A DNA stretch of 64,000 nt from an uncultured Oscillospiraceae bacterium (GCA_934646115.1 CAKUEM010000005.1:1-64000); one strand, 5' to 3'. Shown: positions 35,896 to 45,196, counted from the stretch's first letter. Translations and numbers: made by a program. The notes: generated from the letters alone by a model not told the origin.

Positions 35896-36008
35896 CCCGC
35901 GCCCCTCCCATGCAATTTTGTCATGCATATCATGATTAAAATCCGTTTTTCAAATTCTTGCTTTTATGATACACTGAATTTCAGAAAAAATCAACGGGAG
36001 TGGACACA

Positions 36009-36548
36009 ATGATTTATGTGAGCGAAGTACTAAAAACGCCGCCCGAGACCTGCAAAACCGCGCTTCAGGCGGCGGTATATCAGGCGCTGGCGACGCTTGA
36101 GATGCCCTATGAGCGCGTGGAGACCGACGAGATCATCACGATGGAGGACTGCGCCGCAGTGGAAGCGCGGCTTTCCATGCGCATGGTGAAAACGCTGTTT
36201 CTCTGCAACCGACAGCAGAGCGAGTTTTATCTGTTCGTCACGCGCGGCGACAAGCCGTTTCGCGCTAAGGATTTCAGCGCGGCGCTCCACACGGCGCGCC
36301 CCTCTTTCGCGCCCGCCGAGCGCATGGAGCAGCTGCTCGGAACAACGATCGGCGCGGCAACGATCTTCAGCATGCTGCTGCCCTCCGCAAGCGCGGTGCG
36401 CCCGGTGCTGGACCGCGACGTTCTGCGCGACCCCTATTATGGATGCAGCGACGGCACAACGACCGGATATCTCAAGCTGCGCACTGATGACATCTGCGCG
36501 CGGCTTCTGCCGTATGCCGGGAAAACGCCCGCGATCATCGAGGTGTAG
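36009..36548 (+). CDS. YbaK/ProX-type aminoacyl-tRNA deacylase
   Basis: The 179-residue protein has the YbaK/aminoacyl-tRNA deacylase fold: a central MVKTLFLCNRQQSEFYLFVT strand pair followed by a KPFRAKDF helix and a Gly-rich loop GTTIGAATIFSMLLP, which corresponds to the GxVTPFxL loop of ProX. Family members hydrolyse mischarged Ala- or Cys-tRNA(Pro). The ATG at 36009 follows GGGAG at a spacing of 8. It is followed 4 bases later by proB, so both may relate to proline supply and decoding. Confidence 0.8.
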   Translation: MIYVSEVLKTPPETCKTALQAAVYQALATLEMPYERVETDEIITMEDCAAVEARLSMRMVKTLFLCNRQQSEFYLFVTRGDKPFRAKDFSAALHTARPSFAPAERMEQLLGTTIGAATIFSMLLPSASAVRPVLDRDVLRDPYYGCSDGTTTGYLKLRTDDICARLLPYAGKTPAIIEV

Positions 36549-36552
36549 CGCT

Positions 36553-37362
36553 ATGGGGATCTATCAAAACCGCATTGTGGTGAAGGTCGGCACGTCTACG
36601 CTGACCTATGAAAACGGAACGAGCGATCTGCGCACGATGGACCATCTGGCGCGCGTGCTGGCAGACGTGCAGAACTTAGGCTATGAGGTCATTTTGGTCT
36701 CGTCCGGCGCTATTGCGGTCGGCGCGGCGAAGCTCGGCATGAAGCAGCGCCCCACGGCGCTGAAAATGAAGCAGGCTGCCGCCGCGGTCGGGCAATGCAG
36801 CATGATGTTTTTGTATGACAAGCTGTTCGGCGATTATGATAAAACGATCGCGCAGATCCTGCTCAACGCGGAGGATATCGAGCATGAGGAAAAGCGCGAA
36901 AATTTGATCAATACCTTTGACGCGCTGCTCGGCATGGGCGTGATCCCGGTCGTGAATGAGAACGACTCGGTCAGCTATACGGAAATCGAGTCCGCCGAGC
37001 GGCTGTTTGGCGATAACGACATGCTTTCCGCGATCGTGGCGGTGCTTTGCCGCGCGCGGTATTTGATCATTTTATCAGACATTGACGGGCTGTATGACCG
37101 CGACCCGCGCCTCAGTCCCGCCGCCAGTCTGATCGCGCAGATCGATCGCATCGACGAGCAGGTCTTTGCGCTGGCTGGCGGCGCCGGCTCGCGCCGCGGC
37201 ACGGGCGGCATGAAAACAAAGCTGCAGGCGGCGCAGCTCGCCACCGCAAACGGCGCAGACGTGGTGATTACAAACGGAAAGCGCCCGGAGGCGATCGATG
37301 CCTTCCTGCGCGGCGAGGCGGTCGGCACGCGCTTTTCGGCGCTTGACAAGCGCGCACGATAA
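36553..37362 (+). CDS. proB: glutamate 5-kinase (PUA-less)
   Basis: The 269-residue amino acid kinase performs the first step of proline synthesis. Visible motifs: IVVKVGTSTLTYENG (N-terminal phosphate loop), LVSSGAIAVGAAKLG, VPVVNENDSV-type GVIPVVNENDSVSYTE, LLSDIDGLYDRDPR-type segment and GTGGMKTKLQAAQLA. The C-terminal PUA domain found in E. coli ProB (367 residues) is absent, as in many Firmicutes. The next pathway gene (proA) is not in this window. A good hairpin follows. Confidence 0.95.
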   Translation: MGIYQNRIVVKVGTSTLTYENGTSDLRTMDHLARVLADVQNLGYEVILVSSGAIAVGAAKLGMKQRPTALKMKQAAAAVGQCSMMFLYDKLFGDYDKTIAQILLNAEDIEHEEKRENLINTFDALLGMGVIPVVNENDSVSYTEIESAERLFGDNDMLSAIVAVLCRARYLIILSDIDGLYDRDPRLSPAASLIAQIDRIDEQVFALAGGAGSRRGTGGMKTKLQAAQLATANGADVVITNGKRPEAIDAFLRGEAVGTRFSALDKRAR

Positions 37363-37371
37363 GCCTATCAT

Positions 37372-37397
37372 AAAATTGCGGGTGCTCCCGCAATTTT
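37372..37397 (+). terminator. hairpin after proB
   Basis: AAAATTGCGGG and CCCGCAATTTT form a perfect 11-bp stem with a TGCT loop. The T-run is part of the stem, so strength is uncertain. Confidence 0.6.
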
Positions 37398-37416
37398 AAA
37401 AAAGCAGGGATTTTTT

Positions 37417-38277
37417 ATGTGGCTTTTATTTGCCGTCTTATCGGCGCTTTTTGCCGGGCTGTGCGCCATTCTGGCGAAATGCGGAATCCGCCGCACAGAC
37501 ACAACGGTTGCGACCGCGATCCGGACGATCGTGGTGCTGATCCTTTCCTTTTTTATGGTCCTTCTTGTCGGCTCGCTCGGCGATATCACAAGCATTTCGC
37601 AAAGGACCTGGTTTTTCCTTGTGCTGTCCGGAATTTTGACCGGCGCGTCCTGGCTGTGCTATTTTCGCGCGCTGCAGATCGGCGATATCAATAAGGTCGT
37701 GCCGATCGATAAATCCAGCACGGTGCTTACGATCCTGCTCGCGGCGCTGTTGCTCGGCGAGCCGCTCGGCTGGCTGCAAGCGCTTGCAATTTTCGCGATC
37801 GGCGGCGGAACGCTTCTGATGATCGAGCGAAAGCAGGCGAAGACAGGCGAGCGTCGCCCCGCTTGGCTGCTTTATGCCGTGCTATCCGCCGTTTTCGCGG
37901 CATTATGCGCCATTACGGCGAAAATCGGCATCACCGATGTGGAATCAAACCTCGGCACCATGATCCGCACTGCGGTCGTCCTCGTCATGGCGTGGATGAT
38001 GGTATTTGTGACCGGGAAGGGCGCTAAGCTGCGCGAAATGCCGCGCCGCGAGCTGGGCTTTATCGTGCTGTCCGGGATCGCGACCGGCGCGTCCTGGCTA
38101 TGCTATTATCGCGCGCTGCAAACCGGGCCGGCCAGCGTGGTCGTGCCGATCGATAAGCTGAGCATTCTGGTCACGATTGCGTTTTCGTATCTCGTGTTTG
38201 GCGAGCGGCTTTCGCGCCGCCCCGCGTGCGGGCTGATCCTCATCGTTTGCGGCACGCTTTTACTGCTTATTAAATAA
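37417..38277 (+). CDS. EamA-family (DMT superfamily) transporter
   Basis: The 286-residue membrane protein has ten hydrophobic segments arranged as two EamA repeats of about 140 residues. The duplication is easy to see because SGILTGASWLCYFRALQIG in the first half recurs as SGIATGASWLCYYRALQTG in the second, each followed by VVPIDK. It probably exports a small metabolite such as an amino acid; the cargo is not predictable. It is flanked by the proB hairpin and a terminator, so it may be transcribed alone or by readthrough. Confidence 0.88.
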   Translation: MWLLFAVLSALFAGLCAILAKCGIRRTDTTVATAIRTIVVLILSFFMVLLVGSLGDITSISQRTWFFLVLSGILTGASWLCYFRALQIGDINKVVPIDKSSTVLTILLAALLLGEPLGWLQALAIFAIGGGTLLMIERKQAKTGERRPAWLLYAVLSAVFAALCAITAKIGITDVESNLGTMIRTAVVLVMAWMMVFVTGKGAKLREMPRRELGFIVLSGIATGASWLCYYRALQTGPASVVVPIDKLSILVTIAFSYLVFGERLSRRPACGLILIVCGTLLLLIK

Positions 38278-38306
38278 AAAAGGGTTGGAATATTCCAACC
38301 CTTTTT
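38277..38306. terminator. bidirectional terminator (30-bp perfect palindrome)
   Basis: AAAAAGGGTTGGAAT pairs with its complement with no mismatches, giving A-run/T-run flanks on both strands. It separates the EamA gene and the convergent phosphatase gene. Confidence 0.9.
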
Positions 38307-38308
38307 AT

Positions 38309-39481
38309 TTAATAATATTCTACCTGCACGCGCTTGCCCAGCAGCCGAAGCGCGCGCGCCATGTCATCCACCATGCGCAGCTTAATGCCATAATCCAGCG
38401 GCAGATCCGGGTTTTGATGCGCCGGATTCATTGCCCGACCCACCATCAGGCGGATCGACGTCGCCTGTTCAAGCAAAATCCGCGCAATGCGGCTCGCCCC
38501 GTCCTCGCCCTCGATTTTGCAGGGCGCATAGCGCGGGCGATCGTCCTCCAGCGCGGCACGCACCAGCTCAAGCGCGCGCCCGAAGGTCAAAACTCCCTCC
38601 GTGACCAGGTCGATCCCGTCGATATGCGCGCAGGGCGGCACTTTAGGATTTCGATATTTCAGATCGACCGTCATTTTTCGCCCGGTCACGCGGCTGACGA
38701 TCTGCGAAGTGGTTCCGCCGCAAATGATATGCAGCCCCTCGCCGCGCAGAAAATCATCGACCATGCGCGCGTCGTCCTCCGGCTTGACCGGCGGACCGAT
38801 CATCAGGCTGACCGGAAGCGCATGCCGCAGCTTCACGCAAACGACGGTAGTGTCATCGCCCGGGCGCTGCATATACAAATCATCGCACGCGCCGAGCAGC
38901 AGCTCGGTCACCTCGCCGCAGGTCATCCCGGTTTGGACGCGCTGCTCTAAAAAATCGCGGATATTATCCCACTGCCAGCCCAGATTGAGCGTATGCCCGA
39001 TTCCGGCGTGGATCGCGCCGTCGCTCATCAAAACAAGAATATCGCCGATCTGCCCGGCAATGTGCGATTCCGTCATCGCCTTGCCCGCAATGTCCACCGC
39101 GCGCGCCTCCGGCGCATGGTATTTCCCGCCGCGCAGCAGCACCGCAGGCGGATTGTCAAACTCCACCAGCTTCATGGTCCCGTCGTTCCAAGCCTGCAGG
39201 ATCGTGAAAGTAGAATAGGCGATGTTTCGCTCCTTGCAGACCGGAAGCGTGGCCGCCACGGTGCTGACCGCATCAGAAAGCTCCATGCCCTGCGTCAGCA
39301 TCGTTGCAAGCATTTTCGAGGTCATTGCCGCCAAAATATTTGCTTTCACGCCGCTGCCCAAGCCATCGGCGAGCACAACGATCACGCTGTCCTCCAGGCG
39401 CACGATCTCAACCTTATCGCCGCAAAGCTCCTCGCCGGTTTTGATCAGGCTCTCCGTGCAGACGTCGACAAACACGCTCAT
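38309..39481 (-). CDS. SpoIIE/PP2C-type protein phosphatase linked to sensory hydrogenase
   Basis: The 390-residue protein has a PP2C-like SpoIIE phosphatase domain (residues about 1-230) with metal-binding Asp residues in VIVVLADGLGSGVKAN, DILVLMSDGAIHAG and RPGDDTTVVCVKL. The C-terminal 150 residues (from about GPPVKPEDD) form a conserved extra region containing CGGTTSQIVSRVTGR. It overlaps the upstream sensory hydrogenase gene by 4 bases, so the pair is co-translated. In the known pattern of group C [FeFe]-hydrogenases, such phosphatases are thought to pass the H2 or redox signal to a phosphoprotein target. The target here is unknown. Confidence 0.85.
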   Translation of the reverse strand: MSVFVDVCTESLIKTGEELCGDKVEIVRLEDSVIVVLADGLGSGVKANILAAMTSKMLATMLTQGMELSDAVSTVAATLPVCKERNIAYSTFTILQAWNDGTMKLVEFDNPPAVLLRGGKYHAPEARAVDIAGKAMTESHIAGQIGDILVLMSDGAIHAGIGHTLNLGWQWDNIRDFLEQRVQTGMTCGEVTELLLGACDDLYMQRPGDDTTVVCVKLRHALPVSLMIGPPVKPEDDARMVDDFLRGEGLHIICGGTTSQIVSRVTGRKMTVDLKYRNPKVPPCAHIDGIDLVTEGVLTFGRALELVRAALEDDRPRYAPCKIEGEDGASRIARILLEQATSIRLMVGRAMNPAHQNPDLPLDYGIKLRMVDDMARALRLLGKRVQVEYY

Positions 39482-41181
39482 TGCCGCTCCCCCGTTTCGT
39501 CCTGCATGGATTTTTGCAGCCGCCGCAGCGTCGCCTTCGTTTCCGCCGTAGTCTCGCCGAGAAGGCTTGCGATCTCCTGCGCGACCGACATCTGCTTATC
39601 AATAACGCGCTGCGCGGTTTCGATCGTATCATGCCGCAGGGTCATCAGCCGCTCGCGCTGCTCCTCCTCCGCCGACACGTCACGCAGCAGGATAAGCAGG
39701 CTTTTCTGCTCCGGAACAAGCAGCACGGTTTGATACACCGAAAGCCCATATTCTTCATACACAAACTTGCGATCGCGCACCGGCTCGCCCGTTGCAAGCA
39801 CGCGCTCAAAATCATCGCAGATCAGATACTCGAAAATATGGCTGCCGATCGCATCCGCGCGCGCGGCATGCAGCATGCGCTCTGCCGCGGCATTCATATC
39901 AGAAATTTTCAGCGTTTCATCCAGCACGAAGATGCCGTTTGGCGTTGCGTCTACGACCAGATTGGACAGGCTCTCCGCCCGCTCGCGCATGTAGGGCAGG
40001 CACATATGCAATTCCGCCTTGCCGAGATACACCGCCTCTGCCTTTTGCTTGCAGGTGGGATAGCCGCAGGAGCCGCAATTTAATTCCTTATCCTCCGTGG
40101 GCTTGCCGATCTCGGTCAAAATCGCGCGCAGCTCCGCCTCGGTCGGGCGCGGCGTGCGTTTTTTCCGGTCGGTAAACGTGCGCGTCATGTCGGGCAGCGC
40201 ATCCAGCGGCACGCTGCCGCCTGCGCATTCATAATAGCGGCGCATGCGTGCGTTTGTCTCCAGCCAGCCGCCGGGCGGCTGCATCATGCACGGGCCGTTG
40301 ATACAGCCGCCGACGCAGCTGTTTGCCTCGATAAAAAAGTGATGCAGCGAGCCGGATTGCAGCGCGCGCAGCACCTCGATCACGCGCGGCACGCCATCGA
40401 TCGCAACGCACTGGTAATCGCCGCGCTGCTCCTGCGCGATCGTTTGCAGCACGCCGCCGGGCAGCGGGTACAGCCGAGCGCGCGCAAGCTCCTCATCGCC
40501 GAGCGCTGCCCCGGTCTCTTCAAACGAAACGCCCTCCTCCGCCATCCAATCTGCCAGCTCGGAAAATGTGAGCACCGCGTCGACCGAATGGTCAGAAAAA
40601 TCCTCGCATTCCTCATGCTTAGACAGGCATGGCCCGATAAACACAACCTTGGTATGCGCGCCGAAGCGCTGCTTTAAGCTGCGCGCCGATGCGACCATGG
40701 GCGAAACGACCGGCGCAAGGCTTCCGATCAGCTCAGGGAAATATTTCTCCACAAGCAGGATAATCGTGGGACAGCAGGTGGAAATGATATTCTCCATCTG
40801 CCCCTCCTGCATCAGGCGCGCATACTCGCGCGAGACGAGCGCCGCGCCCTGCGCCGTCTCCTCGGCATGCAGAAAGCCCATGCGCTTCATCGCGGGCAAA
40901 AGCGCGCCCGCATCCGGCACAGAGAGCGCCGCCGCATAGCTTGGCGCAATGGTCAGGCACACGCGCCGCCCCTCCGCCATCCAGCCGCGCACAAGCGCGA
41001 GGTCGGTTTTCATGCTTTTCGCGTTTTGAGGGCAGACCGTCAGGCATGCGCCGCAGAGGATGCATTCCTCCTCAATGATCTGGCTCTGCTCATCCTTGAC
41101 CGCGATCGATTTTACCGGACAATTTCGCACGCATTTATAGCAATTTCGGCAATTCACCCGCTTAAACTGAATACTTTTCAC
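39478..41181 (-). CDS. PAS-containing sensory [FeFe]-hydrogenase (HydS-like, group C)
   Basis: The 567-residue protein has two [4Fe-4S] motifs (Cys11-21 and Cys40-50), then an H-cluster domain with L1 STCCP (134-138), L2 FIGPCLSKHEE (Cys185) and L3 SCVGGCINGPCMM (Cys289, Cys293). This is followed by a CGSCGYPTCKQKAEAVY Fe-S domain (about 369) and a PAS domain (about 405-515) ending in a helical segment. The L3 ends in NGP rather than the catalytic GGGQP-like sequence. The order Fe-S, H-cluster, Fe-S, PAS with a neighbouring SpoIIE phosphatase matches sensory group C enzymes. GTG at 41181 is chosen because GGGAGGGG lies 8 bases before it. Confidence 0.88.
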   Translation of the reverse strand: MKSIQFKRVNCRNCYKCVRNCPVKSIAVKDEQSQIIEEECILCGACLTVCPQNAKSMKTDLALVRGWMAEGRRVCLTIAPSYAAALSVPDAGALLPAMKRMGFLHAEETAQGAALVSREYARLMQEGQMENIISTCCPTIILLVEKYFPELIGSLAPVVSPMVASARSLKQRFGAHTKVVFIGPCLSKHEECEDFSDHSVDAVLTFSELADWMAEEGVSFEETGAALGDEELARARLYPLPGGVLQTIAQEQRGDYQCVAIDGVPRVIEVLRALQSGSLHHFFIEANSCVGGCINGPCMMQPPGGWLETNARMRRYYECAGGSVPLDALPDMTRTFTDRKKRTPRPTEAELRAILTEIGKPTEDKELNCGSCGYPTCKQKAEAVYLGKAELHMCLPYMRERAESLSNLVVDATPNGIFVLDETLKISDMNAAAERMLHAARADAIGSHIFEYLICDDFERVLATGEPVRDRKFVYEEYGLSVYQTVLLVPEQKSLLILLRDVSAEEEQRERLMTLRHDTIETAQRVIDKQMSVAQEIASLLGETTAETKATLRRLQKSMQDETGERQ

Positions 41182-41225
41182 AGAAATATCCCCTCCCGAT
41201 CCTGCGCAAGCGCGCACGGTTTTTC

Positions 41226-41276
41226 GAAAAAAGGCGCATCGCCCTACAGCCGCAATGCCTTGCGACTGTAGGGCGA
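41226..41276 (-). terminator. terminator/attenuator inside the hydrogenase cluster
   Basis: ATCGCCCTACAG pairs with CTGTAGGGCGAT, with an inner CGCAA/TTGCG stem. On the minus strand it is followed by CGCCTTTTTTCG. It separates hydCBA plus the small ferredoxin from the sensory hydrogenase pair. Confidence 0.75.
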
Positions 41277-41280
41277 TCTG

Positions 41281-41547
41281 TTATTTTCCCGTAATTTCCT
41301 CCCGCACACGGGGCAGCACCTCATGCTCAAACCAGAAATCGGTCTCCTCCGGCTTGATCGAGAAATGTTCCTCCTCGCCGATGCGGACCGAAACATCGCC
41401 CCCGCAGCGCCCGAGACACAACACTGCCATAAGATTGAGCCGATCGGCGTATGGCGACGCGCCGATCAGGCTTTGCAGACGGTTGATGATTGCATATGAA
41501 CCCTTGAGATGACATGCGCTTCCGACACAGACATAAAGATCGAGCAT
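41281..41547 (-). CDS. thioredoxin-like [2Fe-2S] ferredoxin
   Basis: The 88-residue protein is a thioredoxin-fold ferredoxin: the Cys ligands are in CVGSACHLKGS and LCLGRCGG, the same pattern as HydC/NuoE but without the N-terminal helical domain. Such proteins shuttle electrons to hydrogenase subunits. It lies between hydA and the sensory hydrogenase, so it could serve either. The ribosome site is weak (GGAACGGA), so the start at 41547 is less certain. Confidence 0.8.
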   Translation of the reverse strand: MLDLYVCVGSACHLKGSYAIINRLQSLIGASPYADRLNLMAVLCLGRCGGDVSVRIGEEEHFSIKPEETDFWFEHEVLPRVREEITGK

Positions 41548-41620
41548 ACAAACACATCCGTTCCGCCGCAATGCGGCTATGAAATTTTTATAAAATGGCC
41601 AGAATCAACTGGTGCATGAT

Positions 41621-43318
41621 TTATGAGTGATGACGGCCGGGGACATGCAGAATATCCGCCTTGCCCTTCAGCAGACCGTTATACAAGGTCAAAATCGTCG
41701 GATTTTCCTCAGAGCGCTTGATTTGCGCAGTATTATCCGCGCCATACAGACCCTTCGCGCGCGCCGCGCGCACCTCCGCGTTCTGCGGAAGCGGCTGACC
41801 CGCGCCGCCGATGCAGCCGCCGGGGCATGCCATGACCTCGATGAAATCATAGCTGACCTCGCCGTTTTTCAGCTTTTTGATCAGATGATCTGCGTTTTTC
41901 AAGCCGTTTACGATCGCAACGCGCAGCGTGCGCCCCTCGAAGTCAAGCGACAGCTCGCGGATGCCATGCATACCGCGCACCGGGGTAAACGCGATGTCGC
42001 GCAGGCTTTCTTTCGAATGATTCTGCGAGATCTGGCGAATGACCGATTCGGTCACGCCGCCGGTCACGCCGAAGATCACGCCCGCGCCGGAACCAAGTCC
42101 GAACGGCATATCCGCCGCCTCGTCCGGCAGCTCCTCGAAGCGGATGCCCGCCTCGTTGAGCATCATGCAAAGCTCCTGCGTGGTCAGCACGAAGTCTACA
42201 TCGCGGCCGCCCTCCGTGGTAAACCCGGGCAGCTCCGCCTCCGCCTTCTTCGCGGTACACGGCATGATCGCCACGTTGACCGTAGTTCTGCCTTCCTCGC
42301 GGTCCAGCCCCTTAAAATGCTCTTTGATCACAACGCCGAACATCTCCATCGGCGAGCGGCAGGTCGATACATTTTCCATCAGCTCGGGGTATTTGCCCTT
42401 TACAAACTCAACCCAGCCCGGGCAGCAGGAAGTAAAGAGCGGCAGGTTCTTTTCCTCGCTCAGACGCTCTAAAAACTCGCGCGTTTCTTCGGTTACGGTC
42501 AGATCCGCGCCGACCGTGGTATCATACACCTCGTCCACGCCCATTTTACGCAGCGCCGCGACCAGACGCCCCATGGTCTCGGTACCCGGCTTCTCGCCGA
42601 ACTCCTCGCCGATCGCCACGCGAACGGCGGGCGCGATCTGCACGATCACGCGCTTTTTCGGATCGTTGATCGCATCCCAAACCGCCTGATTTGCATTTTT
42701 GATCGTGAGCGCGCCGGTCGGACATACGCTGCGGCACTGACCACAGTTGACGCAGTTGCTCTCTGCCAGCGGCTTGCCGTATGCGGCGACGACCTCGATC
42801 GATGCGCCGCGGTTTGCGATACAGATCGCGCCGACGCCCTGCACCTCCTCGCACATGCGAACGCATTCGCCGCACATGATGCACTTATTCGGATCACGCA
42901 CGATGGACGGCGAGGAATCATCCACCGGCTTTTTCTTCACACTCTTTTTAAAGCGCACGTCGCGCACGCCCATCGTGAGCGCAAGCTCCTGCAATTTGCA
43001 GCGGCTGCTTTTAATACACGTTGTACAATCGCGGTCATGATTAGCGAGCAGCAGCTCTAAAATATTTCTGCGATATTTGCGCAGGCGCGGCGTGTTGGTA
43101 AACACGACCATGCCGTCGTAAGGGATAGTCGAGCAGGAGGTCATGATCCTTCCGCGCTCGTCCTCCACGATGCACATACGGCATGCGCCAAAGGTGGAAA
43201 GCTCTGAATGATAGCAGAAGGTAGGAAGCTCGATGCCCGCGCTGCGGATCACCTCGAGCAGGTTTTTCTCTTGATCAAATGCGGTTTTCACACCGTCAAC
43301 CGTAACATAGCCTTTCAT
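41621..43318 (-). CDS. hydA: [FeFe]-hydrogenase catalytic subunit HydA (bifurcating type)
   Basis: The 565-residue protein has an N-terminal [2Fe-2S] domain (Cys35, 46, 49, 62), a His-Cys Fe-S motif (HDRDCTTCIKSSRC, about 94-107), two [4Fe-4S] motifs (Cys146-156 and 189-199) and a full H-cluster domain: L1 TSCCPGW (296-302), L2 MPCTAKKAE and L3 ACPGGCIGGAGQP. All H-cluster Cys residues are present. With HydB and HydC it should couple H2 production to simultaneous oxidation of NADH and reduced ferredoxin, or the reverse. It follows hydB by 3 bases. No maturation genes (hydEFG) are in the window. Confidence 0.96.
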   Translation of the reverse strand: MKGYVTVDGVKTAFDQEKNLLEVIRSAGIELPTFCYHSELSTFGACRMCIVEDERGRIMTSCSTIPYDGMVVFTNTPRLRKYRRNILELLLANHDRDCTTCIKSSRCKLQELALTMGVRDVRFKKSVKKKPVDDSSPSIVRDPNKCIMCGECVRMCEEVQGVGAICIANRGASIEVVAAYGKPLAESNCVNCGQCRSVCPTGALTIKNANQAVWDAINDPKKRVIVQIAPAVRVAIGEEFGEKPGTETMGRLVAALRKMGVDEVYDTTVGADLTVTEETREFLERLSEEKNLPLFTSCCPGWVEFVKGKYPELMENVSTCRSPMEMFGVVIKEHFKGLDREEGRTTVNVAIMPCTAKKAEAELPGFTTEGGRDVDFVLTTQELCMMLNEAGIRFEELPDEAADMPFGLGSGAGVIFGVTGGVTESVIRQISQNHSKESLRDIAFTPVRGMHGIRELSLDFEGRTLRVAIVNGLKNADHLIKKLKNGEVSYDFIEVMACPGGCIGGAGQPLPQNAEVRAARAKGLYGADNTAQIKRSEENPTILTLYNGLLKGKADILHVPGRHHS

Positions 43319-43321
43319 GCG

Positions 43322-45196
43322 TTAACCTCCTATGACAGCGCCGAACGGGCAAGCTTCCACACACGCTCCGCACTTGATACACACGTTCTCATCAATGTGG
43401 AACGGCTCTTTGATCTTACCCGAAATTGCCCCGACCGGACATACCTTGGAGCATTTTGAACAGCCGCGGCACTTATCCGCCGCGATCGACATCGGCATCA
43501 GCGCCTTACATACGCCGGCCGGGCAGCGCTTTTCAAGGATGTGCGCCTCATATTCCTCTCTGAAATACTTCAGCGTAGACAGCACCGGGCTTGCGGCGGA
43601 TTTGCCCAGACCGCACAGCGCGGTCACGCTGATCGTTTCGCCAAGCTCAAGCAGCATATCGATATCGCCCGGTTCGCCTTCGCCCGCAACGATCCGCTCA
43701 AGGATCTCAAGCATGCGCTTTGTGCCCTCGCGGCACGGGATGCACTTTCCGCAGGACTCATTCTGCGTGAAATTCATGAAGAAGCGCGCGATCTCGACCA
43801 TGCAGGTATCCTCATCCAGCACGACCAGACCGCCCGAGCCGATCATCGCGCCAACGCTCGCCAGCGAGTCAAAATCGAGCGGCATATCGAGGTATTCCTC
43901 CGGCAGACAGCCGCCGCTCGGACCGCCGATCTGCACCGCTTTAAACTTCTTGCCGTTTTTAATGCCGCCGCAGATATCAAACACGATCTCGCGCATCGTC
44001 GTTCCCATCGGGACCTCGATCAGGCCCGTCGTTTCCACATTGCCCGTCACGGCAAACGCCTTCGTACCCGGGCTGTTCTCCGTGCCGATGCTGCGGAACC
44101 AATCCGCGCCTTTTAAGATGATATTCGGGACGTTTGCAAAAGTTTCTACATTATTTAAAACCGTCGGCTTGCCGAACAGACCCGCCTCGACCGTGCGCGG
44201 CGGCTTGACGCGCGGCATACCGCGCTCGCCCTCGATAGACGCGGTCAATGCGCTGCCCTCGCCGCAGACGAATGCGCCCGCGCCCTGATTGACCTGAAGG
44301 TCAAACTTTTTGCCGCTGCCGAGGATGTCCTCGCCCAGAAGCCCGGCCTCATGCGCCTCCGCGATCGCCTGCTTTAACCGCGTGACCGCGAGCGGATACT
44401 CCGCGCGCACATACACATAGCCATACTCCGCGCCGACCGCGAGCCCCGCGATGATCATCCCTTCGATGATCCGGTGCGGGTCGCCCTCGAGCAGCGACCG
44501 GTCCATAAATGCGCCGGGGTCGCCCTCGTCGCCGTTACATACCACATATTTCGGGAAATTCGGCTGACGGCGCACCTGCGTCCACTTCCGACCCGCCGGA
44601 AAGCCGCCGCCGCCGCGCCCGCGCAGCCCCGAATCGCTGACGATTTTGCAAATTTCGTCGCCGCTGAGCGAATCCAGACATTTCGCAACCGCCGAATAGC
44701 CGCCGCGCGCAATATATTCCGGAAGCGAATTCACGTCCGCCTCGCCGCAGTTTTCCAGCGAAAGGCGAACCTGCTTCTCATAAAACGGGATCCCGTGATA
44801 TTTCTCAAATGTGCCGTTTCCGTTATGATAAAAAAGACGCTCGACCGGGCGCTTTTCGATCATCGTCTGCGTGACGATATCCTCGCAGTCCTCCAACGTC
44901 ACCTTGGTATAAAGCCAATCCTGCGGCTTAATAATGACGACCGGACCGTTTTCGCAAAACCCGTGACATGCGCTTTCATGCACGCCGATCCCGCCGCAGT
45001 CATGCACGTCGATCGAAACGCAAACGTCAAGCCCACGCTCCCGCGCGAGGTCGCGCAGCCGCTCATAAATTTTCACCGAGCCGCCGGCAACGCAGCCTGT
45101 TCCGCCGCAGACGAGCACGCGCATGGACAGCGCGTCGAGCGCCTTATTATACTGGCTTCGCAGGTTCATTAAATTATCAGTCGATGTAATTCTCAT
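43322..45196 (-). CDS. hydB: bifurcating hydrogenase subunit HydB (NuoF-like, NADH/FMN-binding)
   Basis: The 624-residue protein has an N-terminal thioredoxin-like [2Fe-2S] domain (VCGGTGCVAGG ... CHGFCENG), the NuoF core with NADH/FMN loops GRGGGGFPAGRKW and NGDEGDPGAFMDRSLLEGDP, the [4Fe-4S] motif SCGKCIPCREG near 480, and two C-terminal [4Fe-4S] motifs (CRGCSKCSKVCP, CIKCGACVEACP). It is the flavin site where electrons bifurcate between NAD and ferredoxin. It lies between hydC and hydA with short gaps; GGAG precedes the ATG. Confidence 0.96.
   Translation of the reverse strand: MRITSTDNLMNLRSQYNKALDALSMRVLVCGGTGCVAGGSVKIYERLRDLARERGLDVCVSIDVHDCGGIGVHESACHGFCENGPVVIIKPQDWLYTKVTLEDCEDIVTQTMIEKRPVERLFYHNGNGTFEKYHGIPFYEKQVRLSLENCGEADVNSLPEYIARGGYSAVAKCLDSLSGDEICKIVSDSGLRGRGGGGFPAGRKWTQVRRQPNFPKYVVCNGDEGDPGAFMDRSLLEGDPHRIIEGMIIAGLAVGAEYGYVYVRAEYPLAVTRLKQAIAEAHEAGLLGEDILGSGKKFDLQVNQGAGAFVCGEGSALTASIEGERGMPRVKPPRTVEAGLFGKPTVLNNVETFANVPNIILKGADWFRSIGTENSPGTKAFAVTGNVETTGLIEVPMGTTMREIVFDICGGIKNGKKFKAVQIGGPSGGCLPEEYLDMPLDFDSLASVGAMIGSGGLVVLDEDTCMVEIARFFMNFTQNESCGKCIPCREGTKRMLEILERIVAGEGEPGDIDMLLELGETISVTALCGLGKSAASPVLSTLKYFREEYEAHILEKRCPAGVCKALMPMSIAADKCRGCSKCSKVCPVGAISGKIKEPFHIDENVCIKCGACVEACPFGAVIGG

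Noticed and set aside
43332..44288. 318-codon open frame on the plus strand opposite hydB
   Set aside because: It is antisense to conserved NuoF-like motifs, and the translated product is low in recognisable structure.
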